Of a DNA stretch of 64,000 nucleotides, positions 17,264 through 27,147 are shown one piece after another. The DNA lies in NCBI RefSeq assembly GCF_030548175.1, contig NZ_JAUORX010000011.1:1-64000 (forward strand), written 5' to 3'. Source of the stretch: Cognatishimia sp. 1_MG-2023. GTDB lineage: Bacteria; Pseudomonadota; Alphaproteobacteria; Rhodobacterales; Rhodobacteraceae. Position 1 is the first letter of the stretch. Every line of letters starts with the position of its first letter. A model generated the notes under the pieces. That model ran no database searches, was not told where the DNA came from, and saw only the letters and a list, made by a program, of their open reading frames with translations. Made by a program: the position numbers and the translations under genes.

Positions 17264-18417
17264 AAACAGCACTTATTATCGGCGGCGGTCCCGCAGGGCT
17301 GATGGCAGCAGATGTCTTGTCAGCAGCAGGGCGCAAAGTTGTCGTCGCCGATGCCAAACCAACGGTTGCCCGCAAATTCTTGATGGCGGGGAAGTCTGGC
17401 TTGAACCTAACCAAGGACGAGGCCCCTGAACCCTTTTTGGCGGCCTACACCGAAGCGCGTCCAGCCATAGAGCCGATGCTTGCAGCCTTTGGCCCAGCCG
17501 AGGTCACAGCATGGGCGCAAAGCCACGGCCAAGAGACCTTTACCGGCTCTACCGGTCGCGTGTTTCCTAAATCCATGAAGGCCTCACCGCTATTGCGCAG
17601 TTGGTTGGCCCGCCTTGCAACCCAAGGCGTCGACATCAAAACACGTCACCATTGGGTCGGCACAAAAGACGGCTATGTCTTTGATACACCCGACGGTCAA
17701 GTCACCCTAACAGCAGACTGCTGCGTCCTTGCTTGCGGTGGCGCAAGCTGGGCGCGTTTGGGATCAGATGGCGCGTGGGTCGATCACGTCGACGCCCCGG
17801 TCACGCCGTTCCAGCCTGCGAACATGGGTTTTCTCGTGGATTGGTCACCGCATATGGCCAAACATTTCGGCCAACCCGTCAAAGGCGTTGCCCTGCACGC
17901 TGGTTCAGAAAAAGGCCGTGGCGAGTTCATCATTTCCGCGCAAGGCATCGAAGGCGGCGGCATCTATGCGCTGTCCCGCGCCATGCGCGAAGGCGCCACG
18001 CTTTCCGTGGACCTACTTCCTGATCTAGATGTGGACACCATTCGCAAACGGCTTGCGAAACCACGCGGGAAAATGAGCCAATCGAATTTCCTACGCAAAG
18101 CGCTGAAACTCGATCCCGCGAAACAGGCGCTGCTGATGGAATTTGGTCGCCCGCTTCCGGACGACCTTGCACCTTTGCTCAAATCCCTTCCGATCCCACA
18201 CAATGGCCCGCGCCCATTGGACCAGGCGATCTCGACCGCTGGCGGCTTGCAGTTTGATGCGCTGACCGACGGTCTGATGATCAAATCCCACCCCGGTATT
18301 TTTGCCGCTGGTGAAATGCTGGATTGGGAGGCCCCAACCGGCGGCTACCTGATCACTGCATGCCTTGCGACAGGTCGATGGGCCGGGCAACACGCAGCAA
18401 AATATCTCGCGTCCTGA
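17260..18417 (+). CDS. HI0933/YhiN-type NAD(P)/FAD-dependent oxidoreductase
   Basis: A 385-residue flavoprotein. The FAD-binding dinucleotide motif IIGGGPAGLMAADVL is at the N-terminus, KFLMAGKSGLNLTKDE (about residues 43-58) is characteristic of the YhiN/HI0933 group, and the C-terminal GGLQFD...GIFAAGEMLDWEAPTGGYLITACLATG region closes the FAD site. I recall this as the TIGR03862 flavoprotein family; no reaction is established to my knowledge. It overlaps mscS by 4 bp and is probably coupled to it. Confidence 0.88.
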   Translation: MKTALIIGGGPAGLMAADVLSAAGRKVVVADAKPTVARKFLMAGKSGLNLTKDEAPEPFLAAYTEARPAIEPMLAAFGPAEVTAWAQSHGQETFTGSTGRVFPKSMKASPLLRSWLARLATQGVDIKTRHHWVGTKDGYVFDTPDGQVTLTADCCVLACGGASWARLGSDGAWVDHVDAPVTPFQPANMGFLVDWSPHMAKHFGQPVKGVALHAGSEKGRGEFIISAQGIEGGGIYALSRAMREGATLSVDLLPDLDVDTIRKRLAKPRGKMSQSNFLRKALKLDPAKQALLMEFGRPLPDDLAPLLKSLPIPHNGPRPLDQAISTAGGLQFDALTDGLMIKSHPGIFAAGEMLDWEAPTGGYLITACLATGRWAGQHAAKYLAS

Positions 18418-18478
18418 CAGAGATTGTCAGTGGGGCATGCTACGTGATCCCCAGTGATTTAGTTTGAAAGGATGATTT

Positions 18479-18907
18479 ATGTCTGCGACCGGAGGGTGCC
18501 TTTGCGGCGCCGTGACCTACACCGTTTCCGATAAGCCGACCAAGACCGGTGCCTGCCACTGCGAGATGTGCCGCAGGTGGTCTGGCGGTGTTTATATGGC
18601 CATCCACTACAAAGAGGACGAGGTCACGATCAAAGGTGGCGAGCATATCAGCCGCTACAAAAGCTCTGACTGGGCAGAGCGGTGTTTCTGCAATATCTGC
18701 GGCAGCAATCTGTTTTACCACGTGACATTGGATGGGCCGTATAAGGGCAATCATCACATTGGGTTTGGCACGCTGGATGACCCCAAAGGTATCCCGCTGA
18801 CCAGCGAAATTTACGTTGATAAACGACCGGACGGATATGCGTTTGCAGGTGAGTTAGAGACGATGACAGAGGCAGAAGTCATCGCGCTATTCGGATCGCC
18901 GGAATAG
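18479..18907 (+). CDS. GFA (glutathione-dependent formaldehyde-activating-like) zinc protein
   Basis: A 142-residue protein with the GFA fold. Zinc ligands are visible as GGCLCGAVTY near the N-terminus, ACHCEMCRRWSGG (about residues 31-43) and FCNICGSNLFYH (about 72-83). The founding member was reported to accelerate glutathione-formaldehyde adduct formation, but most family members are uncharacterised. AAAGGATG precedes the start. Confidence 0.88.
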   Translation: MSATGGCLCGAVTYTVSDKPTKTGACHCEMCRRWSGGVYMAIHYKEDEVTIKGGEHISRYKSSDWAERCFCNICGSNLFYHVTLDGPYKGNHHIGFGTLDDPKGIPLTSEIYVDKRPDGYAFAGELETMTEAEVIALFGSPE

Positions 18908-18928
18908 ACGCAGTCGTCGGATTTTTTT

Positions 18929-18973
18929 GAGTATTTTTGGAAAGATGAAGAGGGGGCCAAGCGCCCCTTTTTT
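18929..18973 (+). repeat. Dispersed GTATTT repeat, copy D, with terminator
   Basis: GAGTATTTTTGGAAAGATGAAG (in two halves: GAGTATTTTTGG, 18929-18940, and AAAGATGAAG) lacks the upstream hairpin of the other copies but is followed by an imperfect hairpin AGGGGGC / GCGCCCCT and six T (18951-18973). It separates the GFA gene from converging holA and its T run overlaps the holA stop codon. Confidence 0.65.
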
Positions 18974-19997
18974 AACGTCGGGCGAGCATTGCCAAACGAA
19001 GAAGCGCGCGTTCGACCAAAGCCATCGCAGGCGCGTTTTGCCCGGCACTCCGCAATTGCAGATCGGTGTCTGTCAGGATTGTAAGCGCTTGTTCTAGCTT
19101 TGCCGCACCCCAACCCTGTGCTTGGCGCAACATCCGGTCACGGCGCGGGCCAAAGATTGGCGGGCGCATGCGTGAAATACCTTGGGCCGCCCCACCGGGA
19201 TCAGAGGCCGCCGTGTAAAGCGCCCGAAAATGGCGTGTCGCACCGATGCATAGCCCGACAGGCTGCGTGCCTTGGGCCTGTAATTTCACCATAATGGGAC
19301 CAATCTGGCCTGCATGCCCTTCGGCCACAATGTTCAACACATCGTCCAACGCCGCCTCGGTCGAGGTTGGCGCGCAGGCAATCACATCCTCAGATGTCGT
19401 GGGCGACGCATCCCCATGTTTGTATAGCGATAGCTTTTCGATGGTTTGGCGAAAGTCACCGGGGTCGAGTTCTTTGGACAGGTTGGTCAGGTCAGTCATC
19501 GCCTCGCGGTCAACCTGTGTCAGACCTGCTTTGTTCAGCTCGGCCTCAATCTCTTCACGGCTGGGCGGGTCATTGTAAATCGCAGCGGCATAGGCGCTGT
19601 CATGCCCTTCAAAGGCTTTGCGAATCTTAGATGAGGCTTTCAACTGCCCCGCAGAGACGACCAATTGGGCATCCCCCGGCGCCCAATCTTGCAAGGCTGC
19701 CAAAATCGCAGGCGCCGCTGTGTCATTAGCATCCTCGACAAAAGCCACCCGCGGACCGGGGAAGAACGACACCGCCTTTAGCGCGTCAATCAACTGTGCA
19801 GGATCTTTGCGCAGGCTGGCCCCGGGAATACGGGTCAGGCGCATTTCCTCTTCGCCTTGCGGTCCGATCAAGGCCGCAATCACTTCTTGCCGCTTCAACG
19901 CAATCCGCATCGCATCCGGCCCATAGATCAAGATCCCTGTGCGGGCCGGATCGGGCTTGGCGAAATAGCGGTTGGCGTCGCGCGGCGATAGCTTCAT
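18972..19997 (-). CDS. holA: DNA polymerase III delta subunit (HolA)
   Basis: A 341-residue clamp-loader subunit that opens the beta clamp during replication. The N-terminus has the delta-type LIYGPDAMRIALKRQEVI, followed by the region AVSFFPGPRVAFVEDAND and the C-terminal helical domain ending ALVERALLRLAML. It is the third gene of leuS-lptE-holA; its ATG overlaps the lptE stop (ATGA, 19994-19997). The order matches other alphaproteobacteria. Confidence 0.92.
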   Translation of the reverse strand: MKLSPRDANRYFAKPDPARTGILIYGPDAMRIALKRQEVIAALIGPQGEEEMRLTRIPGASLRKDPAQLIDALKAVSFFPGPRVAFVEDANDTAAPAILAALQDWAPGDAQLVVSAGQLKASSKIRKAFEGHDSAYAAAIYNDPPSREEIEAELNKAGLTQVDREAMTDLTNLSKELDPGDFRQTIEKLSLYKHGDASPTTSEDVIACAPTSTEAALDDVLNIVAEGHAGQIGPIMVKLQAQGTQPVGLCIGATRHFRALYTAASDPGGAAQGISRMRPPIFGPRRDRMLRQAQGWGAAKLEQALTILTDTDLQLRSAGQNAPAMALVERALLRLAMLARR

Positions 19998-20491
19998 GCG
20001 GGCAAAGTGTCCGCTTTGGCGACAAGGCGTAGGGTGATTTGATCGGCAAGAATGGTCATCAACCGCTCCCGCGCATCACGTTCCGCCGCCAATTGCGCAA
20101 CGGTTGAACCGGTTGTGGAATAACCGGTAAAGCTATCGACCTTACCGCTGATCAACACTTCTTTGCTGTCCAGATCACGCAACGCATAGGTCGCCTCGCC
20201 AATCACTTCGATCCGCGTGGTGCGGTTGTCACGGGTCAGCGCGACACCTTCTTCGCGTGTTTCCAAAGCAACGGACAAGCCATAGCGCGCCTGATCTGCA
20301 CGGCCCAAGCGGTGCTCTAACTGACGAGTCAGCACAAAACCATCGCTGGTGTTCGGTTCATCCACCAAAACTGTGCCCCGCAATTGGCGCGCGGCGCTGT
20401 CTGGCCCGTACACCGGGGTAAAGCCGCAGCCCGCCATCACCAGCGGGCCAGCAGCCAAAGTTAAAAACGTACGACGGTTAAATGACGACAT
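19994..20491 (-). CDS. lptE: LPS-assembly lipoprotein LptE
   Basis: A 165-residue outer-membrane lipoprotein that plugs the LptD barrel and delivers lipopolysaccharide to the cell surface. The signal peptide ends in the lipobox VMAGC (Cys22), followed by GFTPVYG, a hallmark of alphaproteobacterial LptE. It starts inside the end of leuS (14-bp overlap) and overlaps holA by 4 bp, so all three are co-translated. Confidence 0.9.
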   Translation of the reverse strand: MSSFNRRTFLTLAAGPLVMAGCGFTPVYGPDSAARQLRGTVLVDEPNTSDGFVLTRQLEHRLGRADQARYGLSVALETREEGVALTRDNRTTRIEVIGEATYALRDLDSKEVLISGKVDSFTGYSTTGSTVAQLAAERDARERLMTILADQITLRLVAKADTLPA

Positions 20492-23042
20492 TTACAATCC
20501 GACCAGGGACAACAATCAATTTTTTGGGTTGGGCCCCATCCAACGCCTTGGTCACAGCATCATGCGCCAGAACGATTTTTTCAATCTCTTCCTTTGGCAA
20601 ATCTGCAGCAACATTGATTTCCCCACGGCGTTTGCCGTTGATTTGGATCGGCAAGGTCACTGACGCTTCAACCAACATGGCCTCGTCGGCCACAGGCCAA
20701 GGCGCGTCCACAATCAGACCCTCGCCACCCAGCAATTGCCAGATGTCTTCGGCCAAGTGTGGCGTCATAGGGGACATCAATTGCGCCAGAACCTTCGCCG
20801 CCTCGCGCTTGGTGTCCGCACCCGCCTTGGACTTCGCCAAGGTGTTGGTGAAACCGTACAGCTTTGCGATGGAGGCGTTAAAGCCAAAGCTTTCCACACC
20901 CAAAGTCACATCGCGGATCGCTTTGTGCGTTTCGCGCAGCAGGTCTTCGTCGCCTTTGCCCTCACCGGTCGCCGCCGCAGCCTCTGCCGCAATGCGGTAA
21001 ACGCGGGTTAGGTGCTTATACGCTGCCTCGGCACCGGATGCTGTCCATTCCACATCCCGCTCTGGAGGGGAATCAGACAACACGAACCAACGCGCCGTAT
21101 CCGCGCCATAGGCCGAAATAATCGCCAGCGGATCAACAACGTTGTTCTTAGACTTCGACATTTTCGCCGACGGGATCACTTTGATCTTTTCGCCGGTTTC
21201 TTTGACGACAGTCTCGCCATCGCGCTCTTCGACTTCGTTCGGATAGTGGTAAACCGCCCGGCCATTGTCATCCGTCCGCTCTGCGTTCTTGTAAATCGCA
21301 TGTGTCACCATGCCCTGTGTGAACAGCGCATCAAACGGCTCTTTGGATTTGTCCGGCAAATGCCCCGTGATGTTCATCGCCCGCGCAAAGAAGCGCGAAT
21401 ACAGCAGGTGCAAGATCGCGTGTTCAATCCCGCCGATATACTGATCGACGTTCATCCAGTATTCAGCATCCGCCATATCGGTTGGCGTGTCAGCACGCGG
21501 CGCCGTAAAGCGCGCGAAATACCATGACGAATCCACAAAGGTATCCATCGTGTCAGTTTCACGCTGCGCAGGCTTGCCACAAGACGGGCAAGAACAATCA
21601 CGCCACGTTGGATGACGGTCCAGCGGATTGCCCGGAACAGAAAAATCAATCGGCTTGCCGCCCTCATCATAAGGCAACTCAACCGGCAGGTTCTCTTTCT
21701 TTTCAGGTACCACGCCGCAGTCATCACAATGCACAACCGGAATCGGGCAACCCCAATACCGCTGACGGGAAAGCCCCCAGTCACGCAGACGATACTTGGT
21801 CACGCCTTCGCCCCAGCCAGCAGCTTCAGCCGCATCAACCGATGCATTCACCGCGTCTTCGCCAGTGGTCTCGCCATCAACGCCAAAGCCTTTGACGTAA
21901 CGCACCATGTCCGTTTTGCCCGGAACATATGCACCTTTGACGGCATCGCCGTTCACCGGTTCAAACACCGGGACAATCGGCAGCTCGTACTTTGTTGCGA
22001 ATTCGAAATCACGATCATCATGCGCCGGGCAGGCGAAAATCGCACCCGTGCCGTAATCCATCAGGATAAAGTTCGCGATCCAAACCGGCAGTTCCCAATC
22101 GGGGTTCAGCGGATGCTTGACCTTGATGCCTGTGTCAAAGCCCAGCTTCTCAGCGGTTTCAATCGCTTCTTCTGTCGTGCCACCCTTGCGGCATTCAGCC
22201 ACAAAGGCCGCCACATCAGGGTTTTCCGCTTCCAACTGCTTCGCAATCGGGTGATCCGGTGAAATACCGACGAAAGACGCGCCATGCAGCGTATCCGGGC
22301 GAGTGGTATAAACCTCAATCGCCTCTTCGCCATCCACACGCTCGAAACCAAACTGCAAACCACGTGACTTGCCGATCCAGTTTTCCTGCATCAGGCGCAC
22401 TTTCGCAGGCCAGTTTTCCAGATCATCCAAAGACGCCAACAGCTCTTCGGACATATCCGAGATTTTAAAGAACCACTGCGTCAGCTCACGACGTTCCACC
22501 AACGCACCAGAGCGCCAGCCACGTCCGCCTTCGACCTGCTCGTTCGCCAGAACGGTCATATCAACCGGGTCCCAGTTCACGACCGCGTTCTTGCGGTACA
22601 CCAGACCCTTGTCCAGCATATCCAAGAACAGCGCCTGCTGCTGGCCGTAATATTCCACATCACATGTCGCAAACATGCGCGACCAATCCAACGACAAGCC
22701 CAATGGCTTCATTTGCTCGACCATCGTGTCGATGTTGGAATAGGTCCAATCCTTCGGGTGACCGCCCGACGCCATCGCCGCGTTTTCCGCAGGCATGCCG
22801 AATGCATCAAACCCCATTGGGTGCAAAACGTTGTGGCCCGTAGACATCTTATAACGGGCAATCACGTCACCCATTGTATAGTTGCGCACGTGGCCCATGT
22901 GCAGCTTGCCCGACGGATACGGGAACATTTCCAACACGTAATACTTTGGCTTGTTCGGGTCTCGAACAGCCTTGAACGTATCAGCCTTATCCCAGGCCTC
23001 TTGCCACTTCGCTTCGATTTCCGCGGGGGTATAGCGCGTCAT
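20478..23042 (-). CDS. leuS: Leucyl-tRNA synthetase
   Basis: An 854-residue class I aminoacyl-tRNA synthetase that charges tRNA-Leu. The HIGH-type motif is HMGH (48-51), the KMSKS loop AKMSKSKNN lies near residue 626, and a long CP1 editing insert occupies about residues 220-415. Cysteine pairs CDDC and CPSC lie in the middle of the protein and may bind zinc. I chose the ATG at 23042 ([14 protein letters not shown]), with AAAGGG upstream; a TTG at 23060 would add six residues. It leads the leuS-lptE-holA unit. Confidence 0.96.
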   Translation of the reverse strand: MTRYTPAEIEAKWQEAWDKADTFKAVRDPNKPKYYVLEMFPYPSGKLHMGHVRNYTMGDVIARYKMSTGHNVLHPMGFDAFGMPAENAAMASGGHPKDWTYSNIDTMVEQMKPLGLSLDWSRMFATCDVEYYGQQQALFLDMLDKGLVYRKNAVVNWDPVDMTVLANEQVEGGRGWRSGALVERRELTQWFFKISDMSEELLASLDDLENWPAKVRLMQENWIGKSRGLQFGFERVDGEEAIEVYTTRPDTLHGASFVGISPDHPIAKQLEAENPDVAAFVAECRKGGTTEEAIETAEKLGFDTGIKVKHPLNPDWELPVWIANFILMDYGTGAIFACPAHDDRDFEFATKYELPIVPVFEPVNGDAVKGAYVPGKTDMVRYVKGFGVDGETTGEDAVNASVDAAEAAGWGEGVTKYRLRDWGLSRQRYWGCPIPVVHCDDCGVVPEKKENLPVELPYDEGGKPIDFSVPGNPLDRHPTWRDCSCPSCGKPAQRETDTMDTFVDSSWYFARFTAPRADTPTDMADAEYWMNVDQYIGGIEHAILHLLYSRFFARAMNITGHLPDKSKEPFDALFTQGMVTHAIYKNAERTDDNGRAVYHYPNEVEERDGETVVKETGEKIKVIPSAKMSKSKNNVVDPLAIISAYGADTARWFVLSDSPPERDVEWTASGAEAAYKHLTRVYRIAAEAAAATGEGKGDEDLLRETHKAIRDVTLGVESFGFNASIAKLYGFTNTLAKSKAGADTKREAAKVLAQLMSPMTPHLAEDIWQLLGGEGLIVDAPWPVADEAMLVEASVTLPIQINGKRRGEINVAADLPKEEIEKIVLAHDAVTKALDGAQPKKLIVVPGRIVNVVI

Positions 23043-23207
23043 GCGGGAAATCCCTTTCAATTCTATATCTCACCCATCCAAGGGCACAGTCGCAGAGGTG
23101 ATAGGCCGCACAGGCCCCGTGGTCCAGTGCTGCTTGAAAAAAATGCGGTTTCCTGCGGGATTCAGACCAGTCTATAACCAAAGCAATCCATTTTCAGGCA
23201 GGCCTAA

Positions 23208-24461
23208 ATGAATATTCTTTTCATTCACCAAAACTTTCCGGGGCAATATAAAAACCTCGCCCCCGCTTTGGCGGCACAGGGGCACAAATGCGTTGCCCTG
23301 ACATTACGTGTCAAAGAGCCGACCAATTGGCGCGGCGTTCGTGTCTTGCCCTACGCCATTAAACGCGACCAACAAAGCGCTCATCCATGGCTGCGTGACC
23401 TCGACACCAAGGTGATCCGGGGCGAAGCCTGCATGATGGCCGCTCGTGACCTAAAGGCACGCGGCTTTTCCCCTGACGTGATTGTGGCCCACCCCGGTTG
23501 GGGTGAGGCTATGTTCCTACGCGATGTTTGGCCCGAGGCGCGGATCGGCCTCTATTACGAACTCTTTTATGAAGAAGAGGCCGGGGATGTCGGCTTTGAT
23601 CCCGAGTTCCCAAAATCCGGTGGCCAAAACGACGCCATGCGTCTGCGCATGAAAAACCTTAACAACGCGCTGCACTTCCCACTTGGCGATATGGGCCTTA
23701 GCCCCACGCAATATCAGGCCAGCACCTTCCCGCAGAAATACCAAGACCGCATCAGCGTCATTCACGACGGCATCGACACCGCCCAAGCCGCGCCGAATCC
23801 CAAGGCCTCGCTCAAAGTTGGCGACGATACCCTGACGCGCGACGACGAAGTCATCACCTTCGTAAACCGCAACCTAGAACCCTATCGCGGCTACCACATC
23901 TTTATGCGCGCCCTGCCGCGCCTCCTAAAAACCCGCCCCAATGCCCGCGTCCTAATTGTCGGCGGCGATGGCCAATCCTACGGCCCCGCCCCAACCAACG
24001 GCAAAACGTGGAAGCAAACCTACATCGACGAGGTGCGCGGCCAAATCTCGACCCCCAACTGGGATCGCGTGCATTTCTTGGGTAAGATTCCCTACGACCA
24101 ATTCCTGTCCCTGCTGCAAATCTCTCGCGCACACGTCTACCTGACCTACCCCTTCGTTCTCAGCTGGTCCCTGCTAGAGGCCATGAGCTGCGGCGCCAGC
24201 ATCATCGCCAGCGACACCGCCCCCGTCCGCGAAGTCATCACCCACAACCAAACCGGCCGCCTCGTGGATTTCTTCGACAAAGACGCGCTTGTCGATCAAG
24301 TTAACGATGTCCTTAACGACGCCGACGCCCGCCATTCCATGGGCCAAAACGCCCGCGAATTGATCAAATCTGATTATGATTTGAAAACGGTCTGTCTGCC
24401 CAAGCAACTGGATTGGGTGAATCGGCTGTACAACGCCAAGGCTGGCGGGACAGAGATTTAG
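23208..24461 (+). CDS. Family 4 glycosyltransferase
   Basis: A 417-residue GT-B fold enzyme. The N-terminus MNILFIHQNFPGQYKNLAPALA and the middle FVNRNLEPYRGYHIFMRALPRLL are typical of a GT4 subgroup. The donor site carries SLLEAMSCGASIIASDTAPVREV in two parts, with the E-X7-E spacing. It probably transfers a sugar from a nucleotide sugar in cell-surface polysaccharide synthesis; substrate unknown. It lies on the plus strand between leuS and the DUF3576 gene, both minus. Its third codon positions are markedly C-rich toward the 3' half, unlike the porin nearby, which may reflect separate origin (inference). Confidence 0.88.
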   Translation: MNILFIHQNFPGQYKNLAPALAAQGHKCVALTLRVKEPTNWRGVRVLPYAIKRDQQSAHPWLRDLDTKVIRGEACMMAARDLKARGFSPDVIVAHPGWGEAMFLRDVWPEARIGLYYELFYEEEAGDVGFDPEFPKSGGQNDAMRLRMKNLNNALHFPLGDMGLSPTQYQASTFPQKYQDRISVIHDGIDTAQAAPNPKASLKVGDDTLTRDDEVITFVNRNLEPYRGYHIFMRALPRLLKTRPNARVLIVGGDGQSYGPAPTNGKTWKQTYIDEVRGQISTPNWDRVHFLGKIPYDQFLSLLQISRAHVYLTYPFVLSWSLLEAMSCGASIIASDTAPVREVITHNQTGRLVDFFDKDALVDQVNDVLNDADARHSMGQNARELIKSDYDLKTVCLPKQLDWVNRLYNAKAGGTEI

Positions 24462-24614
24462 GTCCGCGATCGGATCAAAGATGGGTTTTACGGTGGTCCC
24501 GTCTGGAACAAGGACACGGAACCCATCGTTATGCCCATGATTGCATATTGCGAAGCGGAATTAACCGAAACGACCCCGGGGTTTGAAACATTTCACGGGC
24601 AAAGCTCACTTTAA
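24462..24614 (+). pseudogene. Possible gene remnant, in frame with the preceding glycosyltransferase stop
   Basis: Directly after the TAG of the glycosyltransferase, the same frame stays open for 50 codons to TAA. It lacks its own ATG near the beginning but reads as plausible protein (for example GFYGGPVWNKDTEPIVMP and TTPGFETFHG). I cannot name a family. It may be the 3' end of a deleted gene, or chance: an open frame of this length is not rare at this base composition. Confidence 0.3.
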
Positions 24615-24638
24615 TTACTCATTATTTAGGTAAGTTAT

Positions 24639-25178
24639 TTGAAACAGTTATTTGCACTCATCACATCCCTCGCGCTCTTGGCGCTCCCATTTCAAACAAC
24701 GGCACAAGAAAGCGGCCCGTTCATCAACCTGCTAAAATGCCTCAACGATACGCCCTATTCAAAAAACGCGGAGTATCGAAGCGATGCCATGGCGACCTGC
24801 GTTCAGCCCATTCTCGAACAATGTCTCAAGCTTGATTACAAAACAGTCACCCCAGAAATCGCACGCGCGGGATATTCATGCCTGTCTAACATGTCTTCTG
24901 AATTGCAAAGTCAGATGCACAATGACCTGCACGCCAAGTTCCCAGACAAAAAATCGATGGCCCACCAGTTGCGCAAATTGCCCATGGATCACGGCCTGGC
25001 AACAGCAGAGCTAGGGTGCGAATACGTCCGGACCTTTGCAAACCTCCGATTCAAACCTTGGCTAAATGACGTGGCGCCAGAGGATTCCTATCCCTCAGAT
25101 GTCGCAAAAGCGCATTGCTTGCTGCAAGAGCACGCAGAGCTTTATTGGTACATTTTCGTGCATGATCACATGGAATAA
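24639..25178 (+). CDS. Secreted protein of unknown function, Cys-rich
   Basis: A 179-residue protein with a signal peptide (MKQLFALITSLALLALP..., cleavage near residue 22 after TTA). The mature part contains six cysteines in alpha-helical contexts (LLKCLND, ATCVQP, EQCLKL, YSCLSN, LGCEYV, AHCLLQ), so periplasmic disulfides are likely. I do not recognise the family. The start is TTG at 24639 with a weak TAGGTAAG upstream; no ATG lies before the signal peptide. It sits in the same inserted plus-strand segment as the glycosyltransferase. Confidence 0.65.
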   Translation: MKQLFALITSLALLALPFQTTAQESGPFINLLKCLNDTPYSKNAEYRSDAMATCVQPILEQCLKLDYKTVTPEIARAGYSCLSNMSSELQSQMHNDLHAKFPDKKSMAHQLRKLPMDHGLATAELGCEYVRTFANLRFKPWLNDVAPEDSYPSDVAKAHCLLQEHAELYWYIFVHDHME

Positions 25179-25374
25179 CGGTCTAAACACTCCCGGTCTT
25201 CTCAATCACCAACACCCGAGCCATTATTAACGTGCCACTTATACGGCGCATCCGTCCAGGACCGAGTCGCTCGCCTGGAAAACAACGGAACCAATTTCAT
25301 GTACCACGCAGCAACCTAATCCAAAGCTGCATCTCACACGTCGTACTGCGCCATATGCCCAAGCCCTAAGAATC

Positions 25375-25397
25375 AAAAAGGGCCCCGCAAAGGGCCC
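25375..25397 (-). terminator. Terminator of the DUF3576 gene
   Basis: Self-complementary GGGCCC arms (25380-25386 and 25392-25397) with a GCAAA loop. On the minus strand it is followed by five T. The preceding 25179-25374 shows nothing I can assign. Confidence 0.75.
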
Positions 25398-25422
25398 ATC
25401 AATCTCAGCAATGTATCAGGCC

Positions 25423-25929
25423 TTAGAAGCGCCCGTCACGAATCCGCAGCTGACGCGCCCGTGCCAGAATGGCGTCCTCGACCGCTCGCACCGTGCTACC
25501 AGACACCGCCCGACCACCACGCGTTTGCAACGCAACGTGCAAAGACCGCGCATCCAAAGATGGATCACGCACCAAAACAGTTGCACGATAAGACTGCCCA
25601 CCATTCGGCGGTGTACCAAATCCGGTCACAATCACGCCAGAGAAAGGATCAACAGATTCGACTGGCAAGAAATCCAAAATCTCCAAAGACGCCGCCCAAA
25701 TGTACTTATTCACCTTAACGGTGACGTCACTGTTATCTTTCTTAAAGATATCCCAAATCGTCGTTTCCCGTTCCTGAACAGGAACCGCCCGGTTGGTGGC
25801 ATCAGCGCTCGAGGTATTTGTGCCGTAACTATCCGCATCGCCACCACCGCGACGCAAACTACCACATGAAACCAGCGCGCTCAGCGCAACCGTGGCAATC
25901 GCCAGTTTAGCAAAGGATGTGAATGTCAT
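25423..25929 (-). CDS. DUF3576 domain lipoprotein
   Basis: A 168-residue predicted lipoprotein: the signal peptide ends in the lipobox LVSC (about residue 22), followed by a Gly/Asp/Ser-rich linker and a domain containing TIWDIFKK, YIWAASLEILDFLPVES and GVIVTGFGTPP, which I recognise as DUF3576. Function unknown; the mature protein should sit in the outer or inner membrane facing the periplasm. I recall it next to leuS in many alphaproteobacteria; here the two are separated by about 2.4 kb of plus-strand genes. An earlier TTG at 25941 is possible. Confidence 0.85.
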   Translation of the reverse strand: MTFTSFAKLAIATVALSALVSCGSLRRGGGDADSYGTNTSSADATNRAVPVQERETTIWDIFKKDNSDVTVKVNKYIWAASLEILDFLPVESVDPFSGVIVTGFGTPPNGGQSYRATVLVRDPSLDARSLHVALQTRGGRAVSGSTVRAVEDAILARARQLRIRDGRF

Positions 25930-26222
25930 GGTCCTGCCCAATCTGCTCAGTTCTGTAACGTCCTATCCAAGCAAAAGGCCTAGAGCAAGGATTTTCCCTA
26001 TTCTGTATATATGGGCGTACGGGGGGCGCAACCGCATGACTATGCCGAGAGTGGGGCATTGGTGCACCGCAAGTGTGACAAACATGCATCAACTTAATCG
26101 CACATTCAGGGGGCCATGTTTCCGAAGCTTGCAATGTGACCCCGAAAAGAGAGAAACACTCATTCATACCCACTCCGGATTCTCCGGCTGGGGCAGAAAT
26201 TTGGAAATCCGAGGGAAACACA

Positions 26223-27038
26223 ATGAAAAATGTTCTTCTTGCTTCTACCGCGCTGGTTCTGACCGCCGGTATCGCATCCGCAGACATCGCCGTAACTGGT
26301 GAAGCGAACATGGGTCTGAAGTACAACGGTACTACAACTACTGTTCACAACGAAATCGACTTCAACATTGTTGGCACAGGCGAAACTGACGGCGGCGTTG
26401 CATTCGGTGCATCTGTTGACCTAGACGCGTCTTCTGACAACTCTGCAAACAATGCTGCTGGCGCAACTAGCGACATTGCTGATCCAGAAGTATTCGTATC
26501 TTACAACGGTCTGAAATTGACTGTTGGTGACATCGGTGAAGCAAACGACCGTGGTGGTGTTGCTGATCTAGGTTACGACGGTATCGGTGTCGATAACGTT
26601 GCAGAAATCAACGCTTACGGTTCCCACGATGTTCGTGTAGACTATGCATTTGGTGATATCGCTGTTGCAGCATCTGTTGACTCTTCCAACAATGACTGGG
26701 CAATCGGCGCATCTGCTTCTTTCGACGCATTCTCCGTTGACCTTGGTTACGGTGAAACTGCTGGTGCAGAGCAAGTAAACCTGACTTTGGGTTACTCTGC
26801 TGGCGCATTTGGTGCGAAAGTATTCTACGCAGACAACGCGACTGCTGACTCTCTGGGCCTAGAAGGTTCTTACACAACTGGTGACGTTACTGTTACTGCA
26901 GTATACGCTGAGTCCGGCGCATCTGAAGGTTACGGCATCGGTGTTGCATACGACCTCGGCGGCGCGACTCTTGCGGGTGGCATTGGCGAAGTTAACAACA
27001 CAACTGTTGCTGACCTAGGTATCTCCTTCTCCTTCTAA
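26223..27038 (+). CDS. Outer-membrane porin (Rhodobacter type)
   Basis: A 271-residue general porin. It has a signal peptide (MKNVLLASTALVLTAGIASA), alternating amphipathic strands throughout (for example VTGEANMGLKYNG), a loop-3-like acidic segment, and the C-terminal aromatic SFSF that the BAM machinery recognises. Abundant expression is suggested by biased codon use (GTT, GCA, GAC, GGT) unlike neighbouring genes, GAGGGAAA as ribosome-binding site, a leader in the 281-bp upstream region with a CCGGATTCTCCGG hairpin, and a strong terminator. I chose the ATG at 26223 because the signal peptide starts there. Confidence 0.9.
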   Translation: MKNVLLASTALVLTAGIASADIAVTGEANMGLKYNGTTTTVHNEIDFNIVGTGETDGGVAFGASVDLDASSDNSANNAAGATSDIADPEVFVSYNGLKLTVGDIGEANDRGGVADLGYDGIGVDNVAEINAYGSHDVRVDYAFGDIAVAASVDSSNNDWAIGASASFDAFSVDLGYGETAGAEQVNLTLGYSAGAFGAKVFYADNATADSLGLEGSYTTGDVTVTAVYAESGASEGYGIGVAYDLGGATLAGGIGEVNNTTVADLGISFSF

Positions 27039-27064
27039 TTCTTAGAAGCAGAAGTACCTAATTT

Positions 27065-27092
27065 AGGGCAGGTCCTCGGACCTGCCCTTTTC
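27065..27092 (+). terminator. Porin terminator
   Basis: Inverted repeat AGGGCAGGTCC / GGACCTGCCCT (27065-27088) followed by a T-rich tail. Confidence 0.88.
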
Positions 27093-27147
27093 TTTTGCCC
27101 GCTTTTGGTGTTCTGTGCCCGCCAAAGGCAAATTAGAGGCAATCCAG

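Noticed and set aside
25183-25224. 13-codon minus-strand frame starting MARVLVIEKTG
   Set aside because: Too short to support; no clear ribosome-binding site, and a chance match cannot be excluded.
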